From Yersinia mollaretii ATCC 43969 (GTDB lineage: Bacteria; Pseudomonadota; Gammaproteobacteria; Enterobacterales; Enterobacteriaceae), in contig NZ_CP054043.1 of NCBI RefSeq assembly GCF_013282725.1, positions 4,464,001 through 4,528,000 on the forward strand: a stretch of 64,000 nt of DNA, written 5' to 3'. The notes under the pieces were generated by a model that ran no database searches, had not been told where the DNA came from, and saw only the letters and a program-made list of their open reading frames with translations. Of this stretch, positions 40,802 through 49,646 are shown piece by piece; position 1 is the first letter of the stretch, and each line of letters opens with the position of its first letter. A program made the translations under genes and the position numbers.

Positions 40802-40875
40802 ACAACAACCTCAACAATGAGCTAGTTATTAATAACTTATGTTAAAACTACCTGCTGACCACAGCCATACCACCA

Positions 40876-41265
40876 TTACTGGTTGGCAGTACGTTTGCTT
40901 TTGTAGTCGGCGATAGCGGCTTTAATAGCGTCTTCTGCCAGAATCGAGCAGTGAATTTTGACTGGCGGTAACTCCAGTTCTTCGGCGATCTGAGTGTTTT
41001 TGATCGCTTCAGCCTGATCGAGTGACTTACCTTTCATCCACTCAGTGACCAGAGAGCTGGAAGCAATGGCAGAGCCGCAGCCATAAGTCTTGAAACGCGC
41101 ATCTTCAATGATGCCGGCTTCGTTCACTTTGATCTGCAACTTCATGACATCACCACACGCGGGTGCGCCAACCATGCCGCTACCTACGGTAGGATCTGCG
41201 TTGTCGAATGAACCGACGTTGCGGGGATTTTCGTAATGATCGATTACTTTTTCGCTGTAAGCCAT
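40876..41265 (-). CDS. iscU: Fe-S scaffold protein IscU
   Basis: 129-residue scaffold on which clusters are built. Cluster cysteines are in GAPACGDVMK, TYGCGSAIASSS and the HCSILAEDA segment; LPPVK is the HscA recognition motif (ELPPVKIHCS). ATG 41265 is preceded by GAGGAG; the ORF opens four codons upstream but MAYSEKVIDHYENPRNVG is the family start. It is 30 bp after iscS. Confidence 0.97.
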   Translation of the reverse strand: MAYSEKVIDHYENPRNVGSFDNADPTVGSGMVGAPACGDVMKLQIKVNEAGIIEDARFKTYGCGSAIASSSLVTEWMKGKSLDQAEAIKNTQIAEELELPPVKIHCSILAEDAIKAAIADYKSKRTANQ

Positions 41266-41295
41266 GTGATTACTCCTCAATCTTAAAGTCTGGAA

Positions 41296-42525
41296 TTAAT
41301 GGTGAGACCATTCAATGCTGCTGATATCCACGCCCTGTTTGAACATATCCCACAACGGAGACAAGTCACGCAGACGGCCAATGGATTTACGTACCAGCGC
41401 AATGGCGTAGTCGATCTCCTCTTCGGTGGTGAAACGCCCCAGAGAGAAACGAATTGAACTGTGAGCCAGTTCGTCGTTCATCCCCAACGCACGCAACACG
41501 TAAGAAGGTTCCAGACTCGCGGAGGTACAGGCTGAACCGGATGAGACAGCCAAATCTTTCAGTGCCATGATTAGCGACTCACCCTCAACATAGTTGAAGC
41601 TGACGTTCAGAATGCCAGGTGCGCCATTCTCCAAATCGCCATTCAGGTAAACTTCTTCAATATCTTTGAGGCCGTTCCACAAACGCAGACGCAGTGAACG
41701 CAGACGCGCGGCTTCGCTCTCCATCTCTTCTTTTGCGATACGGTAAGCTTCACCCATGCCAGCAATCTGGTGCACCGGTAACGTGCCAGAACGCATACCG
41801 CGCTCATGACCACCACCGTGCTGCTGTGCTTCGATACGAATGCGAGGTTTACGGCGAACAAACAGCGCGCCAATCCCCATCGGACCATAAACTTTATGGG
41901 CAGAGAAGGACATCAGATCGACTTTCAGTTTGCTCAGATCAATGGGTAATTTACCGACGCTTTGTGTGGCATCAACATGGAAAATGATTCCGCGACTGCG
42001 GCACATCTCGCCGATTTCAGCGATATCCTGCACCACACCGATCTCATTGTTCACGTGCATGATAGAAACCAGAATGGTGTCTTCACGCATTGCCGCTTCA
42101 AGCTGTTTCAGGTCGATAATACCGTTAGACTGCGGAGCCAGATAGGTCACTTCGAAGCCTTCACGCTCCAGTTGGCGACAGGTATCCAGCACCGCTTTAT
42201 GTTCGGTTTTACAGGTGATGATGTGCTTGCCTTTCTTCTGATAGAAGTTAGCAGCACCTTTAATTGCCAGATTATCAGACTCAGTTGCACCCGAGGTGAA
42301 GACGATCTCGCGAGGGTCAGCACCGACTAATGCGGCAATATCATTACGTGCAATATCAACAGCTTCTTCTGCTTGCCAGCCAAACTTATGGGAACGCGAG
42401 GCGGGGTTACCGAAAATGCCATCCAGAGTCAGATACTGCATCATTTTTTCAGCGACACGAGGATCTACCGGGGTCGTTGCTGCATAATCCAGATAGATCG
42501 GTGTCTTTATTTTTGATTCGGTCAT
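41296..42525 (-). CDS. iscS: cysteine desulfurase IscS
   Basis: PLP enzyme that takes sulfur from cysteine for clusters, thiamine and tRNA thiolation. 409 residues. The PLP lysine is in [20 protein letters not shown], and the persulfide Cys is in [14 protein letters not shown]. The N-terminus [19 protein letters not shown] is five residues longer than the E. coli form. It is 53 bp downstream of iscR. Confidence 0.97.
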   Translation of the reverse strand: MTESKIKTPIYLDYAATTPVDPRVAEKMMQYLTLDGIFGNPASRSHKFGWQAEEAVDIARNDIAALVGADPREIVFTSGATESDNLAIKGAANFYQKKGKHIITCKTEHKAVLDTCRQLEREGFEVTYLAPQSNGIIDLKQLEAAMREDTILVSIMHVNNEIGVVQDIAEIGEMCRSRGIIFHVDATQSVGKLPIDLSKLKVDLMSFSAHKVYGPMGIGALFVRRKPRIRIEAQQHGGGHERGMRSGTLPVHQIAGMGEAYRIAKEEMESEAARLRSLRLRLWNGLKDIEEVYLNGDLENGAPGILNVSFNYVEGESLIMALKDLAVSSGSACTSASLEPSYVLRALGMNDELAHSSIRFSLGRFTTEEEIDYAIALVRKSIGRLRDLSPLWDMFKQGVDISSIEWSHH

Positions 42526-42578
42526 TGCTCTTATGCTCCGTACATCACTTCCAAAACGTAAAATTCCGCAGATTCTGC

Positions 42579-43073
42579 TTATGCGCGCAGATTGACGTTG
42601 ATCGTCTCTTGCGGTCGGCCATTGGCCGTACGGCGCGTATCGTTATTCTGACGATCCGCAACCTCTAGGATATCTTGGTTATTAACCAGTTCTGCGAGTG
42701 TGATGTTGTTGAGGAAGCTGCTAATGCGCTCGCTCAGATCACGCCACAATGTGTGAGTCAGGCAACGATCACCGCCCTGACAACCCTCTTTACCCTGACA
42801 ACGGGTGGCATCAACTGATTCGTCAACGGCAGTGATAACAGCACCGACCGCGATTGCGGATGCATCTTTACCCAGCAGGTAACCGCCACCTGGACCACGT
42901 ACACTGGCGACCAGACCATTTTTGCGTAACCGCGAAAAAAGCTGTTCCAAGTAGGATAACGAAATCCCCTGACGTTCAGAAATATCGGCCAGAGGAACTG
43001 GCCCGTCATGGGAATGTAATGCCACATCAAGCATGGCGGTCACGGCATAACGGCCTTTGGATGTCAGTCTCAT
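42579..43073 (-). CDS. iscR: IscR, Fe-S-sensing transcriptional regulator
   Basis: 164 residues. Rrf2-family winged helix ([19 protein letters not shown]) with three cluster Cys in [18 protein letters not shown] (the 92/98/104 pattern). It represses the isc operon when clusters are plentiful and also acts as apoprotein. ATG 43073 matches the family; the frame opens nine codons earlier. Two type-1 sites lie just upstream. First gene of iscRSUA-hscBA-fdx-iscX. Confidence 0.97.
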   Translation of the reverse strand: MRLTSKGRYAVTAMLDVALHSHDGPVPLADISERQGISLSYLEQLFSRLRKNGLVASVRGPGGGYLLGKDASAIAVGAVITAVDESVDATRCQGKEGCQGGDRCLTHTLWRDLSERISSFLNNITLAELVNNQDILEVADRQNNDTRRTANGRPQETINVNLRA

Positions 43074-43114
43074 AGCTAAATTACCTGTTGGTGAGAACAA
43101 GCCAGAATTCTGAC

Positions 43115-43164
43115 ATTCTTGAGTATTTTAGTCAACTATTTAACCTAGTAATCCACTCAAGTAT
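43115..43164 (-). promoter_or_regulatory. tandem IscR type-1 site candidates in the iscR promoter
   Basis: Two abutting 25-bp blocks. Minus-strand 43139-43115 (ATAGTTGACTAAAATACTCA...) fits the type-1 pattern ATASYYGACTRWWWYAGTCRRSTAT at 23 of 25 positions. The one at 43164-43140 (ATACTTGAGTGGATTACT...) fits at about 20. The TTGACT in the first may serve as the -35 element. Confidence 0.65.
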
Positions 43165-43228
43165 TATTTGTCTGTCCCATTCTCAATAAACAGGTACAGA
43201 TTTCATAATAACCAATTGATATAAATAA

Positions 43229-44002
43229 TTAATTTTTATTATTTTCAGCCGAGTGACCCGCATCACGCTGTGGATATTTACCCTGCTTTTCGATTGATGT
43301 CAGCATACCGCGCAAGATATTCAGCTCTTGAGCCTCTGGACGCGCACGGGTAAACAGGCGACGTAACTTGCTCATTATCTGGCCTGGATGTGCCTGACGG
43401 ATAAAACCGCTATGGGATAAAACCTGTTCCAGATGCAGATAAAAGCGCTCCAGATCGTCCACCAATGGGTAAGGGGCTTCCTCTTCTTCTATGACGGGTG
43501 CCGCCGCTTGCTGGCGATCAAGGAAGGCCACTCGCACTTCATAGGCTAAGATTTGAACCGCCATCGCCAGATTCAATGAGCTGTATTCTGGATTTGCGGG
43601 GATCGCGACATGATAATGGCATTTTTGTAGCTCCTCATTGGTCAAACCCACTCGCTCACGACCAAATACCAGTGCAACCGGTGCATGTTCTGCTTCACGC
43701 GCGCTGCGCACGCCACATTCACGCGGCTCCAGCATGGGCCAAGGCAAGGTGCGGGAACGGGCGCTTGTCCCGACGACCAAGCTGCACCCAGCCAGCGCTT
43801 CATCCAAGGTATCGACGATTGTGGCATTGCCAATGACATCGCTGGCACCGGCAGAGAGCGCAATCGCCTGAGAATCAGGTTTTACCAAAGGATTGACCAG
43901 ATACAAATTGGTTAATCCCATTGTTTTCATGGCTCTGGCTGTGGAACCCATGTTGCCGGTGTGGGAGGTCTCAACCAAAACGATACGGATATTGTGTAAC
44001 AT
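43229..44002 (-). CDS. trmJ: tRNA (cytidine/uridine-2'-O-)-methyltransferase TrmJ
   Basis: SPOUT-family enzyme that methylates position 32 of tRNAs. 257 residues. Motifs of the trefoil-knot fold are visible: [37 protein letters not shown] and [19 protein letters not shown] (each at the family position). A C-terminal helical extension ends in a polar tail. It is separated from iscR by 155 bp and is divergent from suhB. Confidence 0.95.
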   Translation of the reverse strand: MLHNIRIVLVETSHTGNMGSTARAMKTMGLTNLYLVNPLVKPDSQAIALSAGASDVIGNATIVDTLDEALAGCSLVVGTSARSRTLPWPMLEPRECGVRSAREAEHAPVALVFGRERVGLTNEELQKCHYHVAIPANPEYSSLNLAMAVQILAYEVRVAFLDRQQAAAPVIEEEEAPYPLVDDLERFYLHLEQVLSHSGFIRQAHPGQIMSKLRRLFTRARPEAQELNILRGMLTSIEKQGKYPQRDAGHSAENNKN

Positions 44003-44048
44003 ACAAACTCTGAGGATAACGGGGAATCGGCATATCTTAACACAGACG

Positions 44049-44175
44049 TATACCCAAGCTACTTCGAGATGCAGGTAGGCGGCAACTGAGTGAACTCCTG
44101 GGAGCTTAGATAACTAAGTGACCGGGATAAGGGAAGACAGCCAACACCCCTGCATCTTGAAGGGGGACGGGTATA
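44049..44175. repeat. ERIC element, full length (127 bp)
   Basis: TATACCCAAGC... to ...GGGACGGGTATA, with the core GGGAGCTTAGATAACTAAGTG. The ends are complementary and it is in the opposite orientation to the 37135 copy. Its right end touches the suhB promoter. Confidence 0.93.
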
Positions 44176-44227
44176 GGCATTTATCAGAACCCCTGCTATA
44201 CTATGCGCCGTTTCTCGTTCTTTAACA
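44174..44227 (+). promoter_or_regulatory. suhB promoter and boxA-like leader
   Basis: Extended -10 TGCTATACT (TATACT 44197-44202) with a weak TAGGCA (44174-44179) 17 bp upstream overlapping the ERIC end. Just downstream CGTTCTTTAACA (44216-44227) matches the Nus-factor boxA (TGCTCTTTAACA). The E. coli suhB leader is known to carry a boxA through which SuhB/Nus factors autoregulate. Confidence 0.6.
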
Positions 44228-44246
44228 TCCTAGTGGAAAGATACCC

Positions 44247-45050
44247 ATGCATCCGATGCTGACTATCGCCATACGCGCTGCGCGTAAGGCCGGTAACCTG
44301 ATTGCCAAAAATTATGAGACCCCGGACGCTGTCGAAGCGAGCCAGAAAGGCAGTAATGACTTTGTTACTAACGTAGACCGTGATGCGGAGCATCTGATCA
44401 TCGACGTTATCCGTAAATCTTACCCAAAACACTCTATTATTAGTGAAGAGTGCGGTGAGTTGCTCGGCGAAGATTATGATGTGCAATGGGTTATTGATCC
44501 ACTGGATGGCACTACCAACTTCATCAAACGTCTCCCCCATTTTGCTGTTTCTATCGCCGTGCGCATCAAAGGCCGCACTGAAGTGGCGGTAGTTTATGAC
44601 CCAATGCGTAACGAACTGTTTACAGCTACCCGTGGTCAGGGCGCTCAGTTAAACGGTTATCGTCTGCGCGGCACCAACGCCAAAGATTTAGACGGCACTA
44701 TTTTAGCCACTGGTTTCCCATTCAAAGTAAAACAGCACGCGCCCGCTTATCTGCGCGTGGTGGGTAAACTGTTTGAACAGTGTGCTGACTTCCGTCGCAC
44801 CGGTTCAGCGGCGCTGGATCTGGCGTATGTAGCTGCTGGTCGCGTTGATGGCTTCTTTGAAATTGGCTTGAAGCCGTGGGATTTCGCGGGTGGTGAGCTG
44901 TTAGTTCGTGAGTCTGGCGGTATCGTGACTGACTTTGCTGGCGGCCATAACCATTTCAGCTCTGGCAATATCGTGGCCGGTAATCCACGTATTGTGAAAT
45001 CTATCGTTCAAGCCATGAGCGATGAAATCAGTGATGCATTGAAGCGCTAA
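44247..45050 (+). CDS. suhB: inositol monophosphatase / Nus-complex factor SuhB
   Basis: 267 residues. The IMPase metal-site motifs ISEECGE, WVIDPLDGTTNF and the final GLKPWDFAGGELLVRESGG are intact. In enterobacteria the main role is as part of the rRNA antitermination complex; it also dephosphorylates inositol phosphates in vitro. AAAG lies upstream of the ATG. The boxA-like leader supports autoregulation. A bidirectional terminator follows. Confidence 0.97.
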   Translation: MHPMLTIAIRAARKAGNLIAKNYETPDAVEASQKGSNDFVTNVDRDAEHLIIDVIRKSYPKHSIISEECGELLGEDYDVQWVIDPLDGTTNFIKRLPHFAVSIAVRIKGRTEVAVVYDPMRNELFTATRGQGAQLNGYRLRGTNAKDLDGTILATGFPFKVKQHAPAYLRVVGKLFEQCADFRRTGSAALDLAYVAAGRVDGFFEIGLKPWDFAGGELLVRESGGIVTDFAGGHNHFSSGNIVAGNPRIVKSIVQAMSDEISDALKR

Positions 45051-45075
45051 CGCTTCACGAGTCGCTGTTTCAACG

Positions 45076-45112
45076 AAAAAAGCCAGTCGGCTAATCCTGA
45101 CTGGCTTTTTTT
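45076..45112. terminator. bidirectional terminator between suhB and the NicO gene
   Basis: AGCCAGTC (45081-45088) pairs with GACTGGCT (45099-45106), flanked by AAAAAA on the left and TTTTTTT on the right, so it can work on both strands. Confidence 0.88.
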
Positions 45113-45122
45113 ATTGCGAAAT

Positions 45123-46139
45123 TTAGCGCCCGAAGGGCCGGATGCCCCCCATCATTTCTGGCTGGCTGGAGAGATAAAGCAGCACGCCAGCAAACAGCAA
45201 GATAATCCCGCCCGTTAGCGCCAACGTCGCCCATGCAATTGCCCCCCAAGCCGCAGGTGCCCGCTTGCGGCTTAAATGTACTGCCAATCGCCGCGCATAG
45301 TGTACAAAAAGGGCCAACAGCGAGATGGTGAGTGATGTCCCGATTGCCATGGCGATGGCCGATAAAATGCCCCACCAATATACTCCAATTACCTTGGCAA
45401 ACAGCAGCACCATAATCGCACCGGAACAGGGCCGCATCCCCATCGCCAATACAATCGCCAAACGGGTGCGCCAGTCATCACCCGCCTGTAGCTCTTGGGC
45501 GCTGGGCAGATGGCGATGCCCACAGCCGCAGTCGTCACTGTGGACATGATCGGCCTCCAGAGGCTGTATCCGCTTGATAGTGATTTTCTGCGGTTTTAGC
45601 GCTTTTACCTGCTGATAAAGCCGTTTTATGGCGCGAAAACAGAGCAAAACGCCCAATGCAATCACCAGTAAGAAACTCCCCTTCTCCAGCCAGAAACTAC
45701 TTTGGTGCAGATAGCGGGAGGAGAGTTGCAAAACCCCCAGCAATAATGTGACCAGCAAGATAGCCACCCCACCTTGCAGTATCGAGGCGGCAAAGGTCAG
45801 TTTCAGGCTACCTTTTAGCTGCGCTGGATGGGTTGCCAGATAAGTGATTATCACCACTTTACCGTGCCCCGGCCCCACCGCATGGAGTACCCCATAGATC
45901 AGGCTGAACATCATCAGCGCCATGCCAGTCTGATGAGGATTCTCCTTGACCTGTTGCAGTAACTGCGCCATCTGTTGATGCATACTTTTTTGCCAAACCA
46001 CGGTTTTGAACAGCAGTTCAGGCCAATAGAGCCATGCCACTTGTGCCGCGCCAGCCAGCAGCAATAAAAACAGCAACAGTGGCCAGAGGTTTATCACCCA
46101 ATGCCGCTGCCGCGTAGCCGCTGTGATACCTACTGACAT
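45123..46139 (-). CDS. NicO-family nickel/cobalt transporter (RcnA-like)
   Basis: 338 residues with six or more membrane helices. Family motifs HAVGPGHGKVV in the second helix region and MGMRPCSGAI near a later helix are clear. A cytoplasmic His/Cys/Asp loop DHVHSDDCGCGHRHLP (about residues 190-210) may bind metal. RcnA-type members export Ni/Co; others import. It overlaps the DUF1007 gene by 10 bp, a conserved pairing, so both may act in one metal-handling system. Which metal and which direction cannot be read from sequence. Confidence 0.75.
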   Translation of the reverse strand: MSVGITAATRQRHWVINLWPLLLFLLLLAGAAQVAWLYWPELLFKTVVWQKSMHQQMAQLLQQVKENPHQTGMALMMFSLIYGVLHAVGPGHGKVVIITYLATHPAQLKGSLKLTFAASILQGGVAILLVTLLLGVLQLSSRYLHQSSFWLEKGSFLLVIALGVLLCFRAIKRLYQQVKALKPQKITIKRIQPLEADHVHSDDCGCGHRHLPSAQELQAGDDWRTRLAIVLAMGMRPCSGAIMVLLFAKVIGVYWWGILSAIAMAIGTSLTISLLALFVHYARRLAVHLSRKRAPAAWGAIAWATLALTGGIILLFAGVLLYLSSQPEMMGGIRPFGR

Positions 46140-46804
46140 TGCACAGTTATCCGTTGTGCGAATTGTTTTCCAAGTTCCATATCTTCTCCTGGGGAATCAC
46201 TTTTATCCAACGACAACGCATAGGCCTGTAATGAGCTATTGGGGTTCGGCGTGAATAGGGTCAACTGGCAGCTTTTTTCCATTTCAGCCGATAACCTGAC
46301 CGCCTTGTTACCGTCATAGGTCATATCCACAAAATAGGTCGGGTCGTAAGTTGAGATAATAAAAGGTTTACCCACCAGCGGCTGTGGCTCGGCCAGTGGC
46401 ATCACAAACTCCAACACCGCCTGATGCCCCTTACGGGACAAGTGATACTCTGTCGGTAAATTTTTATATTTCACTGGTTTACCATCACGGTAAATATCCG
46501 TGAAGTAGTGCTGCCCCAACACATTTGCCATCACTTCAGCGGCCAATTTTTTCCAGATTTCAGAGTCACTTTTGGCATTTTCTGCGTCATAGAGCAGATC
46601 GGCCGAGGTGATTTCATCCATCGTCCAGACCATTTTCACCCCCACCAGCCTCTGTTTTTCACTGACGAAAGTGGCGTCCATATCAATAAAACTGTGCGGA
46701 TGCGCCCCAGCCAATGGGCTATAAATAACGGCGCTCCCCGCGAGTAGTAAGGCCAATAGTCGGTTCATTACGACTAAATAGTAACGATATAACATATCAT
46801 GCAT
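46130..46804 (-). CDS. DUF1007-family exported protein
   Basis: 224 residues. An N-terminal signal peptide (hydrophobic LLALLLAGSAVIYSPL, cleavage after LAGA) leads to the family opening HPHSFIDMDATFV. Function is unknown, but the family is nearly always next to a NicO transporter, so a periplasmic partner is inferred. The ATG at 46804 has AAGGA at good spacing; ATG 46768 (MNRLLALL) is a reasonable alternative with a more typical signal peptide. Confidence 0.8.
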   Translation of the reverse strand: MHDMLYRYYLVVMNRLLALLLAGSAVIYSPLAGAHPHSFIDMDATFVSEKQRLVGVKMVWTMDEITSADLLYDAENAKSDSEIWKKLAAEVMANVLGQHYFTDIYRDGKPVKYKNLPTEYHLSRKGHQAVLEFVMPLAEPQPLVGKPFIISTYDPTYFVDMTYDGNKAVRLSAEMEKSCQLTLFTPNPNSSLQAYALSLDKSDSPGEDMELGKQFAQRITVQCQ

Positions 46805-46940
46805 TAATCAATCCTTGGATACTCTACGGTAACTATGATGTAAATCGATGTAAAAGCTCATCGACTCATTAAAACGGATAGAATCTCTTTTGCTATGCTT
46901 AAGGATGATGAATAACAACACATCCATCACGGAAGGTTAT

Positions 46941-48239
46941 ATGCGCTTGGAGACTTCTTCTGTGCCCCTGTTATCCGATCAACCACTATCAAGCCAACAA
47001 CGGCGCTGTCATATGGTGCTCATGCTGTTTATGCCTGCGCGCAAGGTGCCACTGGAAACTATCAGCCAATTCAATGGGGTCGGGATACCGACTACCCGGC
47101 AAGATATAGCCGAGGTGGCTAACGAAATCCAGCGTTTCTACCATTTGCAGCTCAGTGCCGATAGCAACGATCATTGCGTGATTCAGGGGAGTCACCTCGA
47201 CCAAAGACTCTGCCTGATTCATTGGTTGCGGCGTGGCTTGCGCTATTGCCCGCATTTCGTTGAGAACCAGTTTGCCCCCAGCCTATATCAAGCATTGTCG
47301 TGGGATGACTCGGTGCTATCGCAGCATTTACCCCACGTCGTCAGCCAGTGCGAACCGCACCTTAATCGGCAGCTCAATGACAAAGATCGCCAGTTTTTAC
47401 AGCTCTATTTAGCCTATTGTACTTGGGAAAGTCAGCAGCAAGCACCGCCTGAACTCTCACTCACCCAGCAACAGTGGTTAAAATGTAAACCCGCGTTAGC
47501 GGCGGCTGACAGTTTGTATGATTCACTTAATCCACTGTTAGGCCACTCGCTATTGGGTCATCCGCTGGATAAGGTTGAACGGGATATCCTGATCCTGATG
47601 TTGACGATGATTAAAGCGCACAGCTATCACAGCACTCAATCAGCGGAAGATAACCGCCTGATTGAGGCTATTTATCTGTTGATCGCGCGTTTTCAGCAAC
47701 TTTCAGGTATGACTCTCGGCAGTAATGACACGCTGATCAGCCAGCTCTTTGCCCATCTGGCCCCCGCCATTGAGCGCTGTTATTTCAATATCGGTATTGA
47801 TAATTCATTACTGGAAGAGGTGATCCGTAAATATCCCCGGCTGCTACGGATCACCAAACAAGCGCTGATTATTTTCGAACAGGAGTATCAGATTGAATTT
47901 TCCACCGACGAAGTTGGCCTGATTGCCATTAGCTTTGGTGCGTGGCTGATGCAGGAAAATGCCTTGCAGGAGAAGCAGATTTTACTGCTGACGCGAAATA
48001 ACCCGCAATTGGAACAGCAGGTGGAGCAACAGGTTCGCGAGTTAACCCTACTGCCGTTGCATATTAAGTATTTGCCCCATGATGTTTATCTGCAATCCGG
48101 CGCGCCACCAGGCACAGCGGTGGTGCTCACACCTTATGCGGTACGCCAACCTGAATCAGCCCCGCCACTGATTCAGGTGTTCTTGCCACTAAGTGACAAA
48201 CAAAACAAGCAGTTACGCAACGTGCTGGAATTGCCTTAG
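46941..48239 (+). CDS. csiE: CsiE, stationary-phase inducible protein with PRD domains
   Basis: 432 residues. The E. coli homologue is CsiE, induced in stationary phase via RpoS/CRP. It has an N-terminal winged-helix part, PRD-like regions (around LNRQLNDKDRQFLQLYLAYC and CYFNIGIDNSLLEEVIRKYPRLL) and a C-terminal IIB-like domain with IGLIAISFGAWLMQE. The frame opens at 46890, but ATG 46941 after GGAAGG is more likely. It is convergent with hcaT and their ends overlap by four bases. Regulatory target unknown. Confidence 0.88.
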   Translation: MRLETSSVPLLSDQPLSSQQRRCHMVLMLFMPARKVPLETISQFNGVGIPTTRQDIAEVANEIQRFYHLQLSADSNDHCVIQGSHLDQRLCLIHWLRRGLRYCPHFVENQFAPSLYQALSWDDSVLSQHLPHVVSQCEPHLNRQLNDKDRQFLQLYLAYCTWESQQQAPPELSLTQQQWLKCKPALAAADSLYDSLNPLLGHSLLGHPLDKVERDILILMLTMIKAHSYHSTQSAEDNRLIEAIYLLIARFQQLSGMTLGSNDTLISQLFAHLAPAIERCYFNIGIDNSLLEEVIRKYPRLLRITKQALIIFEQEYQIEFSTDEVGLIAISFGAWLMQENALQEKQILLLTRNNPQLEQQVEQQVRELTLLPLHIKYLPHDVYLQSGAPPGTAVVLTPYAVRQPESAPPLIQVFLPLSDKQNKQLRNVLELP

Positions 48240-49393
48240 TCGGTTTGCTCTTCCTGACTCGCTGCCACTTGAGGGCGAATAAACAGCGCCGGAATCACAA
48301 TCAATGCCATCACCCAGAACACGCCTCCTTGATAATGCTCAAACAGGAAACCGGATATCACGGTCATCACCGCAATCCCCCCGCCCATTGCCAGTGCTGA
48401 ATAGACCGATTGTAAGCGGATCACATCTGCCCCACGCCGTGCGGCAATAAACCGCATCGCCGCTAAATGGCAGACGGTAAACGAACCACAATGCAGGATT
48501 TGAATCAAAATGAGCCACGGCAGCTCAGTGGTTGAGGCCATTAGGCTCCAACGAATAATCCCGGTAATGGCAGAAAGCAGCAGCAGACCACGGGCAGTCC
48601 AGCGACGAAATAGCACATTACTGAACGCGAAAACCAGAATCTCGGCCACCACCCCTAACGACCATAAATAGCCAATGGTCGCAGCAGAATAGCCCGCCTC
48701 TTTCCAGTAAATGGAGCTGAAACTGTAATAACCGGCGTGTGCACCTTGCAATAAGGTGACACAGAGTAAAAAGCGCCACACTTGTGAATCAGACAGCAGC
48801 ACCTTCCAGTGAGTGGCGACCACATTACGATGCTTAACCTCACCCTGTGGCATCACATTAGGTTTCAGTAGTGCGCCCAGCAACATGGCTGAAACACCAA
48901 AAATCAGGCTATAGAGAATGGCAGGATGACCCCAAATGGAGACCAATTGACCAGTCAACGCCGAACCGATAACAAAAGCTAACGATCCCCATAGCCGGAC
49001 TTTGCCGTAATCCATGGTGATCTGTTTCTGCCAAGTGGCCGCTAGCGCATCAGTCAGTGGCACCAATGGGCCAAAAAATAGGTTAAATCCGGCGATCACC
49101 AGCATCAACCATGCCCAACCATGGCCAAAGCAAAAACCGACCACAAACACCAGTGTCAGCAGTGACAAAATGCGAATAGCTGTTACCAGATGGGAAGGAT
49201 CTTTAACACTGGGGGCAATCAACAGACTGCCAAGAAATCGGGCAATTAACCCCGCGCCCAGTAAAATACCAATAGTTTCAGGGGGTATCCCTTCCCCTTG
49301 TAACCAGATGCCCCAAAAAGGCAGGAAAATGCCATAAGAAAAGAAATAGGTGAAGTAGCTGAGTGACAGCCAACGTGTTGATTGTAATACCAT
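48236..49393 (-). CDS. hcaT: HcaT-like MFS transporter (3-phenylpropionate permease family)
   Basis: 385 residues with 12 predicted membrane helices. The N-terminal YFTYFFSYGIFLPFWGIWL and helix 4-5 loop PLVPLTDALAATWQKQ match HcaT closely. The E. coli gene lies before the hca catabolic cluster; no hca dioxygenase genes are here, so the true substrate may differ. It is convergent with csiE. Confidence 0.85.
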   Translation of the reverse strand: MVLQSTRWLSLSYFTYFFSYGIFLPFWGIWLQGEGIPPETIGILLGAGLIARFLGSLLIAPSVKDPSHLVTAIRILSLLTLVFVVGFCFGHGWAWLMLVIAGFNLFFGPLVPLTDALAATWQKQITMDYGKVRLWGSLAFVIGSALTGQLVSIWGHPAILYSLIFGVSAMLLGALLKPNVMPQGEVKHRNVVATHWKVLLSDSQVWRFLLCVTLLQGAHAGYYSFSSIYWKEAGYSAATIGYLWSLGVVAEILVFAFSNVLFRRWTARGLLLLSAITGIIRWSLMASTTELPWLILIQILHCGSFTVCHLAAMRFIAARRGADVIRLQSVYSALAMGGGIAVMTVISGFLFEHYQGGVFWVMALIVIPALFIRPQVAASQEEQTD

Positions 49394-49574
49394 GAATCCC
49401 TCCGAGGTCAGCCATCACTGTGACAGAGGCCCCGTCTGCTAGCAACTTTGTCAGTATGTAAACATGGAGTTTGAGGTTAAGTTCACACTTAAGCCACAAG
49501 ATTGACAAAATGCTCACAAGCGATGCGATATCCCGCGCATTATGCAATGGTCTTGGTTGCCCTCTGACACACAT

Positions 49575-49603
49575 AAAAAAACCCGCATTTTCGCGGGTTT
49601 TTA
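49575..49603. terminator. bidirectional terminator downstream of glyA
   Basis: AAACCCGC pairs with GCGGGTTT around ATTTTC, flanked by AAAAAA and TTTTT. It ends glyA (minus); hcaT starts beyond it. Confidence 0.88.
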
Positions 49604-49646
49604 TTCGGCTAAAGCAAATTTGGCAATTAAAACAAATCCGACAATA

